The notes under the pieces were generated by a model. That model saw only the letters and a program-made list of their open reading frames with translations. It ran no database searches and was not told the origin of the DNA. Source: a virus. From it: a stretch of 64,000 nt of DNA. Each line of letters starts with the position of its first letter. Positions within the stretch are counted from its first letter, which is position 1. Positions 35,342 to 43,152 of this stretch are shown one piece after another. The stretch is from positions 96,545 to 160,544 of IMG/VR virus record IMGVR_UViG_3300030104_006433; one strand, 5' to 3'. A program made the translations under genes and the position numbers.

Positions 35342-35443
35342 ATGAAAGAAATTTATGATGCGATGCGTCCAAATGTTTATCGTAACCGAAAAAAATACAC
35401 AAGAAAAAATAAACATAAAAATAAAAGTTATGACAAAAGTTAA
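35342..35443 (+). CDS. Tiny basic protein
   Basis: 33 aa, very rich in Lys/Arg/Asn/Tyr (start MKEIYDAMRPNVYRNRKKY). It occupies the gap between folE2 and mazG and overlaps the preferred mazG start at 35430. Its local sequence is more GC-rich than surroundings and reads as protein in this frame, unlike the alternative N-terminal extension of mazG. Possible nucleic-acid-binding peptide. Confidence 0.45.
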   Translation: MKEIYDAMRPNVYRNRKKYTRKNKHKNKSYDKS

Positions 35444-36125
35444 AAAAAGAACATTAAATGAGTATAGACAAGTAAAAGATGCTTCTTATACCCCACCAAA
35501 AAAAGGACAAAAATTTGAAATACCAAAATTTGATCCCCAAACAGGAGAACTAAATCCTTATTATTTAGAATTAACAGGAAAAGATAGTTTCAATCAATTA
35601 GAAATACCTTTTGAATTCCAAACTGATAATGTAGACTTTGTAAATGAAGTAGAAGAATTTAATAGAACTTTTGGTAAACCGAATAATTATAAACCAACAA
35701 TACCAGCCAAAAAAGAATGGCAATTTGTATATGATTTTATACTCGAAGAACTTGAAGAATATAAAGAAGCATGCGAGCGAGGTGACATCGTGGAAGTTTT
35801 GGATGCTTTGTGTGATATTACTTACGTTTCCCTTGGGAACGGTGTTATGTTACATGGCCTTAAGGATAAGATTTGGCCCGCGTATCAAGAAGTACAAGAT
35901 TCAAATATGTCAAAATCTTGTAAAACTAAAGAAGAAGCAATCAAAACTGTCTATAAAAGAAGTGAGGAACAAGGTGAGGAATGTCATTTTGAAAAAGTAG
36001 GAGATAGATATGTTGTTTATAGAACAAGAGATAGAAAAGTAATGAAATCAATAAATTACTTTAGACCTGATTTACATCAATTTTTCACACCAGAAGAAAC
36101 TGAAGGAGCAATTAAGAATGTATAA
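35430..36125 (+). CDS. MazG-like nucleotide pyrophosphohydrolase
   Basis: 231 aa from the ATG at 35430 (context aaaagttATG, typical here); an in-frame ATG at 35355 would add 25 unlikely residues. The central part has the all-alpha NTP-PPase pattern EELEEYKEACERGDIVEVLD and ALCDITYVSLG (E-x-x-E...E-x-x-D metal ligands), then KIWPAYQEVQDSNMSK. Likely removes or trims dNTPs or (p)ppGpp. Codon use shifts to GC-richer codons at about 35770-35885. The end overlaps the polymerase start by 8 bases. Confidence 0.82.
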   Translation: MTKVKKRTLNEYRQVKDASYTPPKKGQKFEIPKFDPQTGELNPYYLELTGKDSFNQLEIPFEFQTDNVDFVNEVEEFNRTFGKPNNYKPTIPAKKEWQFVYDFILEELEEYKEACERGDIVEVLDALCDITYVSLGNGVMLHGLKDKIWPAYQEVQDSNMSKSCKTKEEAIKTVYKRSEEQGEECHFEKVGDRYVVYRTRDRKVMKSINYFRPDLHQFFTPEETEGAIKNV

Positions 36126-37911
36126 AAAATGTTATGCTAAAAAAATAAAGGGTAGTCTAAATCAATTTGAAATAGATTTGTGGACAGACTCAGGACATGA
36201 AAAATTAGAATGGACTAATTATGCTTATAAAGAATGTCATGAAGCAGATGCTACCCATATAGGTTTAAATGGTCACCCCTTGATAAAAACTCAAAAATGG
36301 AAAAGAGGTGATGATAAAATCCACTTCAATGATATGAAACCTTATCAGAAGTTCCTGATAGAAAAATATGGAACAAATGATGAGGTTTCTACAACTCACA
36401 ATGAAATGTTTTTTGATATTGAAACTGAAATGGGGGATGCCTTAACAGTTGAATATATAGAATCTGCGCCTAAGAAAGTAACATCTATTGCTTGGTATGA
36501 TAAAAGGGTTGACCAATGGGGAATACTAATTTTAGACCCTAAAAAACAATTAGAACATACTAAAGCTAGAAATAAAGAAATAACACCAGTACTTACAGAA
36601 CATGATTTACTAATGAAATTTTTAGGTAAATTAGAAGAAATTGAACCTGATATTTTAGTAGGATATAATAGTGATTATTTTGATATACCTTATCTATATT
36701 ACAGAATGTGTAATGTATTAGGCCCAGAATTAGCTAGAAGAATATCACCTTTAGGTAGAGTAAAATGTAGAAAAGGAAATGAATATTGGTTTAAAAAAGA
36801 TACATTTGTGACTATTGAAGGAATTGAATCTTTGGATTATATTAGAATGCATAGAAAATATAGTTGGGCAGATGAACCAAGTTGGAAATTAGATGCTATT
36901 GGAGAAAAATATGCTGGTGTAAATAAAATTGAATATGAGGGCTCATTAGATAGATTATTTGAAACTGATATTCATAAATTTATAGAGTATAACTTTATGG
37001 ATGTTAAAATCTTAGTTGAACTAGATAAAAAATTAGAATACTTAGCCCTAACAAAAAATCTATCCCATAAAGGTAAACATAATTATAGTGAAGTATATGC
37101 TAATACTAACACACAAGATGGCGCAATTTCAGCTTACTTATTAGGTAAAGGAATTATACCACCAAACAAAGATCCACATATCAATTACAAAGATAGTTAT
37201 GCTGGTGGTTATTTATTTTGTCCTAAAGCAGGAATCTATAATTATATGTTTGATGAGGATTTAACATCACTATATCCTTCAATTATCATGTCTTTAAACA
37301 TAGGTAAAGAAACATTAATGGCTCGTATAATAGATGCTGATGATAGAAATAATAGATTAGGATTAAATGATTTGATTCAAAAAGATCCAAATGAAACCGT
37401 TCTTATAAGAAATAATAAAGATCAAAGAGCTGAATTAACAATAGGTCAATTGCTAAAATTTATTAAAGAAAAAAGATGGACAATATCAGCAAATGGTACA
37501 ATGTATGCTACAAATAGACAATCAGTTTTATCTACAATTTTAGCTAAATGGTTTAATGAAAGAGTAAAATATAAAAAAGCTAAGAAGAAAGCAGCTAAAG
37601 CTAAGGATAAAGATTTAGAGGCTTCATTTCATATGAAACAATATACAATGAAAATTTTGCTAAATAGTTTATATGGTGCCACAGCTTTAAGTAGTTTTAG
37701 ATATGGTAATAGAGTATTATCAAAATCAATCACATTAGCAGGACAAAGAATTATTCAAGAAAGCGCTTTATGTGCTAATAGACATATGAATAAAGTTATA
37801 AAAGGTGAAATTGAATTAAATTTAAATCAAAAATCAAAACCAAATAAAAAAGAAAGAACTAACGATCCTAAAATTGAAAGAAATATAAGCCCAAGACCTT
37901 ATGGAATTTAA
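36118..37911 (+). CDS. DNA polymerase family B, N-terminal part (gp43A-like)
   Basis: 597 aa. It holds the 3'-5' exonuclease (FFDIETEMGDAL; GYNSDYFDIPYLYYR; YNFMDVKILVEL) and polymerase motif A (EDLTSLYPSIIMSLN, Asp381) and motif B (KILLNSLYGA, about 512-521). It stops after the motif-B helix region, before motif C. The missing catalytic YxDTDS is in the gene at 38180. T4 gp43 is one 898-aa chain, so this is a split polymerase whose halves must associate. Confidence 0.92.
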   Translation: MYKKCYAKKIKGSLNQFEIDLWTDSGHEKLEWTNYAYKECHEADATHIGLNGHPLIKTQKWKRGDDKIHFNDMKPYQKFLIEKYGTNDEVSTTHNEMFFDIETEMGDALTVEYIESAPKKVTSIAWYDKRVDQWGILILDPKKQLEHTKARNKEITPVLTEHDLLMKFLGKLEEIEPDILVGYNSDYFDIPYLYYRMCNVLGPELARRISPLGRVKCRKGNEYWFKKDTFVTIEGIESLDYIRMHRKYSWADEPSWKLDAIGEKYAGVNKIEYEGSLDRLFETDIHKFIEYNFMDVKILVELDKKLEYLALTKNLSHKGKHNYSEVYANTNTQDGAISAYLLGKGIIPPNKDPHINYKDSYAGGYLFCPKAGIYNYMFDEDLTSLYPSIIMSLNIGKETLMARIIDADDRNNRLGLNDLIQKDPNETVLIRNNKDQRAELTIGQLLKFIKEKRWTISANGTMYATNRQSVLSTILAKWFNERVKYKKAKKKAAKAKDKDLEASFHMKQYTMKILLNSLYGATALSSFRYGNRVLSKSITLAGQRIIQESALCANRHMNKVIKGEIELNLNQKSKPNKKERTNDPKIERNISPRPYGI

Positions 37912-37922
37912 AACTAAAATAT

Positions 37923-38183
37923 ATGCTGAGTAAACAATCAATTAGAAAAGAACATACCATTTATTTAAATAATGTTCAAATGACTAAAGAAGAAATTATT
38001 GAAATATCAAAAGATTTTAATGAGAAAGAAGAGTTACATTTTAGAAAGATGTTAAAGCAGGGTGGAACACTTAAAATCAAAGAATTAGTGTTTGATATTA
38101 AAAGATATGAATATAAACAAAGGAATAGCAAAGGTGAATTTGATGAACCAGCTAGACCACACAGACCAGAAGATTGGGAATGA
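37923..38183 (+). CDS. Small protein between the two DNA polymerase halves
   Basis: 86 aa, charged (Lys/Glu-rich), ending in a Pro/Arg/Glu/Trp tail. It lies in a third reading frame exactly at the polymerase split and its stop overlaps the gp43B start (ATGA), so it is translated with it. No HNH, GIY-YIG or LAGLIDADG motif. It may derive from a polymerase insertion and help join the halves; unknown. Confidence 0.65.
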   Translation: MLSKQSIRKEHTIYLNNVQMTKEEIIEISKDFNEKEELHFRKMLKQGGTLKIKELVFDIKRYEYKQRNSKGEFDEPARPHRPEDWE

Positions 38184-39139
38184 AACATTTAGAAGACACA
38201 CCATGGTGGATTTGCGATCCTGAAGACGAAAATTATTGTGCTTATGTAGATACAGATAGTAATTATTTTCACGCTGAACCTGTACTTAGACATTTATATC
38301 CTAATTTAGATGAAATGTCTGATCAAGAAAAAGACAATAAATTAGAAGAAATAGCTTTAGCTTATCAAGATATTATAACAGACCATTATGATATTTTAGC
38401 TAAGGAGACATTTAACGTTCATAAATTTCCTTGGTTTAAAGATAGAGAAAAAGACCATTGGTTAGAAATGAAAACTGAATGTATAATAAGATCAGGTTAT
38501 TTTAGAGCCACTAGAAGATATGCTCAATGGATTACTAAACAAGAGGGTGTTGAGAAAGAAACACTTGATATTAAAGGACTAGAATTTAAAAAAGCTAATT
38601 TTCCTCCTATATTAGGTAAATTTTTTAAAAGTGCTTTAATTGATGTTCTAAAAGGAACACAACAAGAAGAAATTGACCAAAGAGTAAAAGCATTTAAAAA
38701 AGAAATATTAGAAGGTAAAATACCTTTAACACAATTGGGTAACCCAACATCAGTAAAAACATTAAACAAATACACAGAAAGAAAAGCTAGGGCTGGAGAA
38801 ATGTTTTCTGTGATAGCTAAAGGAGCACCTGCTTCTGTTAAAGCAACAATAGCCTATAATGATTTAATTAGGTTTTGGAATTTAAGTGGAAAGCACAGTT
38901 ATATAGCACAAGGTGATAAGGTTAAATGGATTTATTTAAAACCAAACACCTACCAAATTGAGGCCCTAGCTTTTTTAGAATTTGATTTACCTAAAAAAAT
39001 AAAAGATTTTTTAGAAGAATATGCTGATAGAAAAAAAGTATTTGAAAGTATATTATTAAATAAATTAGAAGGATTCTATTCAGATTTAGGATGGAATTTA
39101 AATTTAAACCCTTATATTAATAAGTTTTTTGAATTATGA
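38180..39139 (+). CDS. DNA polymerase family B, C-terminal part (gp43B-like)
   Basis: 319 aa from the ATG at 38180, inside the previous stop (ATGA). Motif C CAYVDTDSNYF (Asp24, Asp26) supplies the missing catalytic aspartates. RSGYFRATRRYAQWI and LDIKGLEFKKANFP match the palm/thumb region after motif C in T4-type polymerases. The C-terminus (LNPYINKFFEL) resembles the hydrophobic clamp-binding tail. The next gene is the sliding clamp. Confidence 0.9.
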   Translation: MKHLEDTPWWICDPEDENYCAYVDTDSNYFHAEPVLRHLYPNLDEMSDQEKDNKLEEIALAYQDIITDHYDILAKETFNVHKFPWFKDREKDHWLEMKTECIIRSGYFRATRRYAQWITKQEGVEKETLDIKGLEFKKANFPPILGKFFKSALIDVLKGTQQEEIDQRVKAFKKEILEGKIPLTQLGNPTSVKTLNKYTERKARAGEMFSVIAKGAPASVKATIAYNDLIRFWNLSGKHSYIAQGDKVKWIYLKPNTYQIEALAFLEFDLPKKIKDFLEEYADRKKVFESILLNKLEGFYSDLGWNLNLNPYINKFFEL

Positions 39140-39873
39140 TAAATAAAAATATATTACAAAATGTTATCTCTAAATATTATTTAGGTGAGATAGAAAGAGT
39201 AAAATGGGAAATTGAAGATAACCAATTAACAGTTAATTTTATAACTCCAAGCAGAATGGTGTTAGGTAGTGTGAAATGTAATGATTTTCCATTAGAAAAC
39301 GCTGATTTAGCTATATATCATACTAAAAAATTATCAAACCTTATTTCAATATGTAACGGAGATTTACTATTAGAGTTAGAAAAACAAAAGGAAATGTTAT
39401 TAAAACTTAATATATCTGATTCTAACTTTAATTTATCTTATGCATTATCAGATCCATTATTAATTAAAAGTACAGGTAAAGCAAAACCAGTAGAAGGTTG
39501 GGACATTGAATTAGAAATGACAAGAAATGAAATAGGTAACATATTAAAAGCTAAAAGCGCTTTATCTGAAATTGATAATATGTTAGTTACATCTACAAAA
39601 GATTTAGATGGAGAAGATGTTTGTGAGTTTGTGTTTGGAGATGAAGCAGGACATAATAATAAAATAACTTACCAATTGAAAGGTAAAATAGACAAAGAAA
39701 ATATTAAAATTAGATACAACTCAGATATGTTAAAAACAATATTAAATGCTAATAAAGATGTAGATGATGGAGTATTTAAAATATCCAAAGAAGGATTAAT
39801 GCATTTATCATTTAAAAATGATGAAATTGAAAGTGAATATTACATGGTTCCACAAGAAGATGGAGTTTTGTAA
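39136..39873 (+). CDS. DNA polymerase sliding clamp (gp45-like)
   Basis: 245 aa (T4 gp45 228 aa), starting within the gp43B stop (ATGA). The sequence has repeated beta-rich half domains with the typical acidic/hydrophobic alternation and KLSNLISICNGDLLLEL; the trimeric ring tethers polymerase to DNA and in T4 also activates late transcription. Identification rests on size, strand pattern and tight coupling to the polymerase. Confidence 0.8.
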   Translation: MINKNILQNVISKYYLGEIERVKWEIEDNQLTVNFITPSRMVLGSVKCNDFPLENADLAIYHTKKLSNLISICNGDLLLELEKQKEMLLKLNISDSNFNLSYALSDPLLIKSTGKAKPVEGWDIELEMTRNEIGNILKAKSALSEIDNMLVTSTKDLDGEDVCEFVFGDEAGHNNKITYQLKGKIDKENIKIRYNSDMLKTILNANKDVDDGVFKISKEGLMHLSFKNDEIESEYYMVPQEDGVL

Positions 39874-39903
39874 ATAGAAAATTTTTTATATATATTTATT
39901 AAT

Positions 39904-39919
39904 GCAAAACTTAGGATGC
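39904..39919 (+). repeat. Left arm of inverted repeat flanking hsp20
   Basis: gcaaaacttaggatgc is the reverse complement, with one mismatch, of gcatcctaggttttgc at 40428-40443. The arms bracket the Hsp20 gene. Confidence 0.75.
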
Positions 39920-39925
39920 AAAACC

Positions 39926-39950
39926 GGCTCACCAAAATGGGAGCTATTTT
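39926..39950 (+). terminator. Hairpin with short T run, possible weak terminator after clamp gene
   Basis: ggctc-a-cc pairs with gg-gagct around an aaaat loop (7 bp with one bulged A), followed by atttt. It could end the polymerase-clamp transcript or structure the hsp20 leader. Confidence 0.45.
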
Positions 39951-39976
39951 ATTAACAAAACATAAATTTAAGAATT

Positions 39977-40420
39977 ATGACTTATCTAAGAGAAATAGAA
40001 CAAGGCCTAGCGCCAAGAATAACATCACCTTTTGACATACTTGTTAGAAATTTCTTCAACACCGAAGAACCTTTTCACCCTTTACAATCAATTAAACTTA
40101 AACATCCAGTTGATGTTTATGAAGATAATGATGGTCTTCATTTGGAAGTAGCTTGTACTGGGTTGACTAAAGAAGATGTAAACCTTGATATCGAGGGAGA
40201 CATTTTAAAAGTTAGCTATACAAAACCTGAAAATGAGGATATTAATAGAGAATATCACTACTCAGGTATAGCTAAAAGATCATTCAATTTTGGTTACAAA
40301 GTAGCTAATAAATTTAGATTATCTGAAGCTGAAGCTAAAATGGAGAATGGATTATTAACAGTTACAGTTCCATATTCTCCTCATGTAGTAACAAAACCAC
40401 TATCAATAAAAATTAAGTAA
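39977..40420 (+). CDS. Hsp20 family small heat-shock protein
   Basis: 147 aa. Alpha-crystallin domain from about residue 43 (HPVDVYEDNDGLHLEVACTG...DVNLDIEGDILKVSY) to AEAKMENGLLTVTVPY, plus a C-terminal LSIKI tail of the I-x-I type that links dimers. Small ATP-independent chaperone; Hsp20 genes are common in marine T4-like phages and are thought to help virion protein folding. It is bracketed by an inverted repeat and lies just upstream of groES-groEL. Confidence 0.9.
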   Translation: MTYLREIEQGLAPRITSPFDILVRNFFNTEEPFHPLQSIKLKHPVDVYEDNDGLHLEVACTGLTKEDVNLDIEGDILKVSYTKPENEDINREYHYSGIAKRSFNFGYKVANKFRLSEAEAKMENGLLTVTVPYSPHVVTKPLSIKIK

Positions 40421-40427
40421 GAAAATC

Positions 40428-40443
40428 GCATCCTAGGTTTTGC
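40428..40443 (+). repeat. Right arm of inverted repeat flanking hsp20
   Basis: gcatcctaggttttgc, partner of 39904-39919. Its 3' part (ttttgc) overlaps the upstream box of the groES promoter. Confidence 0.75.
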
Positions 40444-40467
40444 TTATTAAGATATTTTTATTATATT
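40438..40467 (+). promoter_or_regulatory. Promoter variant TTTTGCT-N16-TTATATT upstream of groES
   Basis: TTTTGCT (40438-40444), 16-base spacer, TTATATT (40461-40467), 25 bases before the groES ATG. One mismatch to the consensus upstream box; it overlaps the right arm of the hsp20 inverted repeat. Confidence 0.65.
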
Positions 40468-40492
40468 CATTTAAACATTATAAAACAACGTT

Positions 40493-40870
40493 ATGACAGA
40501 ATTAGAAGCATTATTTGATGCAGTTATAGTTAAACCTCAAGAAGAAGAGGAAACTCAATATGGCTCAATAGTAGTACCTGATCTAGGTAAAGATAGAAAT
40601 GAACATGGCACAGTAGTAGCTGTGGGGCCTGGAAGACATGTAGGTGGAGTAGGTTTTGTAGAAACTGAAATTAAAATAGGAGACAATGTTATTTTACCTA
40701 CCATAGGATTCACTAAATTAGAACACAAAGGAGAAGAATATTATATTGGCCAAGAAAATCAAATCTTAGCCAGAGTTAAAAAAGAGGTTAATGTTGAAGA
40801 TATTTTAGCAGAAACAGAAGTTACACCAGAAGAAATAAAAGAAATAAAAGAAAGATTAGAAAATGAGTAA
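40493..40870 (+). CDS. groES: Co-chaperonin GroES-like protein (gp31 analogue)
   Basis: 125 aa, longer than GroES (97) and T4 gp31 (111). Recognisable Cpn10 pattern: LFDAVIVKPQEEEETQYGSIVVP (start of the fold and mobile loop), HGTVVAVGPG, EIKIGDNVILP and ENQILARV. The C-terminal 30 residues are an extra acidic helix. It caps the chaperonin encoded immediately downstream, with an 8-base overlap. Confidence 0.9.
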   Translation: MTELEALFDAVIVKPQEEEETQYGSIVVPDLGKDRNEHGTVVAVGPGRHVGGVGFVETEIKIGDNVILPTIGFTKLEHKGEEYYIGQENQILARVKKEVNVEDILAETEVTPEEIKEIKERLENE

Positions 40871-42491
40871 AATTATAGAATTTGGCCCTGAAGCCAGAAA
40901 AAAACTAGTAAAAGGAATAGACCAAATAGCGGATGCTGTAGTATCTACATTAGGTCCAAATGGTAGAAATGTTATTATTTCAAAACAAAATGAAACTCCA
41001 CAATCAACAAAAGATGGAGTAACAGTAGCTAAAAATATATCATTAGAAGATCCAACTGAAGAATTAGGTGTTCAAATGCTTAAACAAGCAGCTATTAAAA
41101 CAGCTGATAATGCAGGAGATGGTACAACTACTTCTACTTTATTAGCTAGAGAAATAGTTAAAGAAGGTTTAAGTGCTTTAGATAAAAAAGCTAATGCTGT
41201 TGATATTAAAAGAGGAATAGATGCCGCTGTAAAGCAAGTTGTAAAACAATTAAGAACAATTAATGAAGATATTTCATCACCAGAACAATTAGAACAAGTA
41301 GCTACAATTTCAGCTAACAATGATGAAAAAGTAGGAAAACTTATTTCTAGAGCTATGGAAAAAGTAGGCAGAGAAGGTGTTGTTCATATTGAAGAATCTA
41401 AAACCGGAGAAACATATCTTGAAACAGTTGAAGGGATGCAATTCAATAGAGGATTTAAATCACCTTATTTTGTTACAAATAATAATAATATGACATCTAC
41501 TTTAAATGATTGTTATGTTTTAATTGCTGATCATACTTTTACACAAGTAAAAGAATTACTACCAATATTAGAAAGTGTATCAAATACAAATAAATCACTT
41601 TTAATCATTGCTAAAGATATAGATAATGAAGCATTAGCTACTCTTATAGTAAATAAAATGAGAGGTACATTAAAAGTATGTGCTGTTAAAGCTCCTGAAT
41701 TTGGAGATAGACAAAAATTAGTTTTAGATGATATAGCTGTATTAACTGGGGGTCAAGTATTTTCTAAAGAAAAAGGAATGAAACTTGAAAAATTTAGTTG
41801 GGAATGGTTTGGTGAAGCTAGAGTTGCTACAATCACTAAAGAAAAAACAACTATTGTAGATGGTAAAGGTAAAGAAGAAGATATTAATAATAGAGTAGAA
41901 GAACTATCAAACCAAATTGAACACTCAGAAACACCATTTGAAATGGAGAGTTTACAAAATAGAATGTCTAAATTTGTAGGTGGGGTAGCTATAGTTCATG
42001 TAGGTGGAAATACTGAAACTGAAATGAATGAGAAGAAAGATAGAGTTGATGATGCTTTAAATGCTACAAAAGCCGCAATTGAGGAAGGAATATTACCTGG
42101 AGGTGGAGTTGCCTTATTAGGAGCTTCATTAAAAGTAGAATGCACAGGTAACCCAGATTTTTTGTTTGGTGTTGATATTGTTAAAAAAGCATGTAAAAAA
42201 CCATTTTTTCAAATTTTATTTAATGCTGGTTTTGATTATGAAGATGCTAGAGAAATATCATTAGAAGTAGAAGATTTAGATTGGGTTGGATATGATATTA
42301 AAAATTATGAAAATGTTAACTTAAAAGATGCGGGAATTATTGATCCATTTAAAGTAACAAGAAATGCTTTAGAAAATGCAGCTTCAATAGCAGGAACAAT
42401 TCTATTAACAGAGGCAACAATAGTTGACAAACCGAAAGAAAATAATATGCCAGAAATTGATCCCGCTGCAATGATGGGAGGAATGATGTAA
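40863..42491 (+). CDS. groEL: GroEL chaperonin
   Basis: 542 aa, essentially full length (E. coli 548). ATP-binding GDGTTTSTLLAREIV and the early TLGPNGRNVIIS segment are intact, the apical domain (EGMQFNRGFKSPYFVTN) is present, and the C-terminus is Met/Gly-rich (MMGGMM). Most phages carry only a GroES analogue and use host GroEL; a complete phage chaperonin is less common. Likely folds capsid or other phage proteins. Confidence 0.95.
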   Translation: MSKIIEFGPEARKKLVKGIDQIADAVVSTLGPNGRNVIISKQNETPQSTKDGVTVAKNISLEDPTEELGVQMLKQAAIKTADNAGDGTTTSTLLAREIVKEGLSALDKKANAVDIKRGIDAAVKQVVKQLRTINEDISSPEQLEQVATISANNDEKVGKLISRAMEKVGREGVVHIEESKTGETYLETVEGMQFNRGFKSPYFVTNNNNMTSTLNDCYVLIADHTFTQVKELLPILESVSNTNKSLLIIAKDIDNEALATLIVNKMRGTLKVCAVKAPEFGDRQKLVLDDIAVLTGGQVFSKEKGMKLEKFSWEWFGEARVATITKEKTTIVDGKGKEEDINNRVEELSNQIEHSETPFEMESLQNRMSKFVGGVAIVHVGGNTETEMNEKKDRVDDALNATKAAIEEGILPGGGVALLGASLKVECTGNPDFLFGVDIVKKACKKPFFQILFNAGFDYEDAREISLEVEDLDWVGYDIKNYENVNLKDAGIIDPFKVTRNALENAASIAGTILLTEATIVDKPKENNMPEIDPAAMMGGMM

Positions 42492-42492
42492 T

Positions 42493-42558
42493 ATGGTTTT
42501 AGAATTAATATTTTTAATAAGTTGTTTTATATTGACAATCCTTAAAGACGAAATATGA
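42493..42558 (+). CDS. Hydrophobic micropeptide ORF
   Basis: 21 codons encoding a single hydrophobic segment (MVLELIFLISCFILTIL...) with a charged C-terminal end. It starts 1 base after the groEL stop and its own stop overlaps the next ATG (ATGA), which is the pattern of genuine coupled genes here. Could be a membrane micropeptide or only a coupling device. Confidence 0.4.
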   Translation: MVLELIFLISCFILTILKDEI

Positions 42559-42818
42559 AAACAAAAGTTATAGAAAGAAATGAATTAATAGCTACTAGAG
42601 TACCACCTGGAGACAGATGGACTCTAGTAGATGATTCAAAAAAAGTAATTCATAAATCCTTAACAGATACTTTGGAATCCTACTTAGGGATCACTAACTT
42701 TAAAGGTGAATATAGGCTAGACCCTATTGGAAGTAAATTATACGCTATTAAAACTTCTGAGGAAGAGGTCAAACCTGAACCAATAAAAAAGTATAACATT
42801 TATGGAGATGAATATTAA
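42555..42818 (+). CDS. Hypothetical protein
   Basis: 87 aa, mixed charge, no motif recognised (VPPGDRWTLVDDSKK near the start). It begins in the stop of the micropeptide ORF and ends at the left arm of the second inverted repeat. Confidence 0.6.
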   Translation: MKTKVIERNELIATRVPPGDRWTLVDDSKKVIHKSLTDTLESYLGITNFKGEYRLDPIGSKLYAIKTSEEEVKPEPIKKYNIYGDEY

Positions 42819-42837
42819 AATTAATGAGTCCTAAATT
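42817..42837 (+). repeat. Left arm of inverted repeat flanking a small membrane gene
   Basis: Core gagtcctaaatt (42826-42837) is a perfect reverse complement of aatttaggactc at 43133-43144; the match extends outward to 42817 and 43152 with a single-base gap. Confidence 0.75.
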
Positions 42838-42849
42838 ACCTAAAAAATA

Positions 42850-43125
42850 ATGCTTATGGAAAATTTAGATATAATTATAGGAACCCTGATTGGATCAGGT
42901 TTAACTGCTTTAGTGGCAATTTTTGTTACTAGGGTTTCAAATCGATTTAAACAGGTAAATGAAGACTTACAAAGTGTAAGTAGAGATCACTCAACTAGTT
43001 TGGATGCTGTGTATGATAGTAATTCAAGAGAAGTTGAGAATATATATAGAGAAATTGATTCTCAAATTAATAAACTAGAATCTAGATTGGTAAAACAATT
43101 TAAAGATTATAATTACAATAAATAA
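42850..43125 (+). CDS. Small N-terminally anchored coiled-coil protein
   Basis: 91 aa (89 aa if the ATG at 42856 is used). One membrane segment at about residues 6-27 (IIIGTLIGSGLTALVAIFV), then a charged coiled coil to the end. It is a lone gene bracketed by the inverted-repeat arms 42817-42837 and 43133-43152, just upstream of the clamp loader. Function unknown. Confidence 0.6.
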   Translation: MLMENLDIIIGTLIGSGLTALVAIFVTRVSNRFKQVNEDLQSVSRDHSTSLDAVYDSNSREVENIYREIDSQINKLESRLVKQFKDYNYNK

Positions 43126-43132
43126 TTAACCC

Positions 43133-43152
43133 AATTTAGGACTCTTAATTTT
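43133..43152 (+). repeat. Right arm of inverted repeat, ending at clamp loader start
   Basis: Partner of 42817-42837; the arm ends directly before the ATG at 43153, so RNA pairing between arms could affect clamp loader translation. Confidence 0.75.

Noticed and set aside
35671-36000. 109-aa +1-frame ORF with a hydrophobic segment inside mazG
   Set aside because: Overlaps the catalytic core of a well-conserved gene and has no start context; kept only as part of the codon-patch observation.
37912-38179. Intron, intein or homing endonuclease at the polymerase split
   Set aside because: The 86-aa product lacks HNH, GIY-YIG, LAGLIDADG or intein splice motifs, and no group I intron core was recognised.
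42504-42533. Promoter candidate ending TTATATT within the micropeptide ORF
   Set aside because: No TTTGGCT-like box at the required distance.
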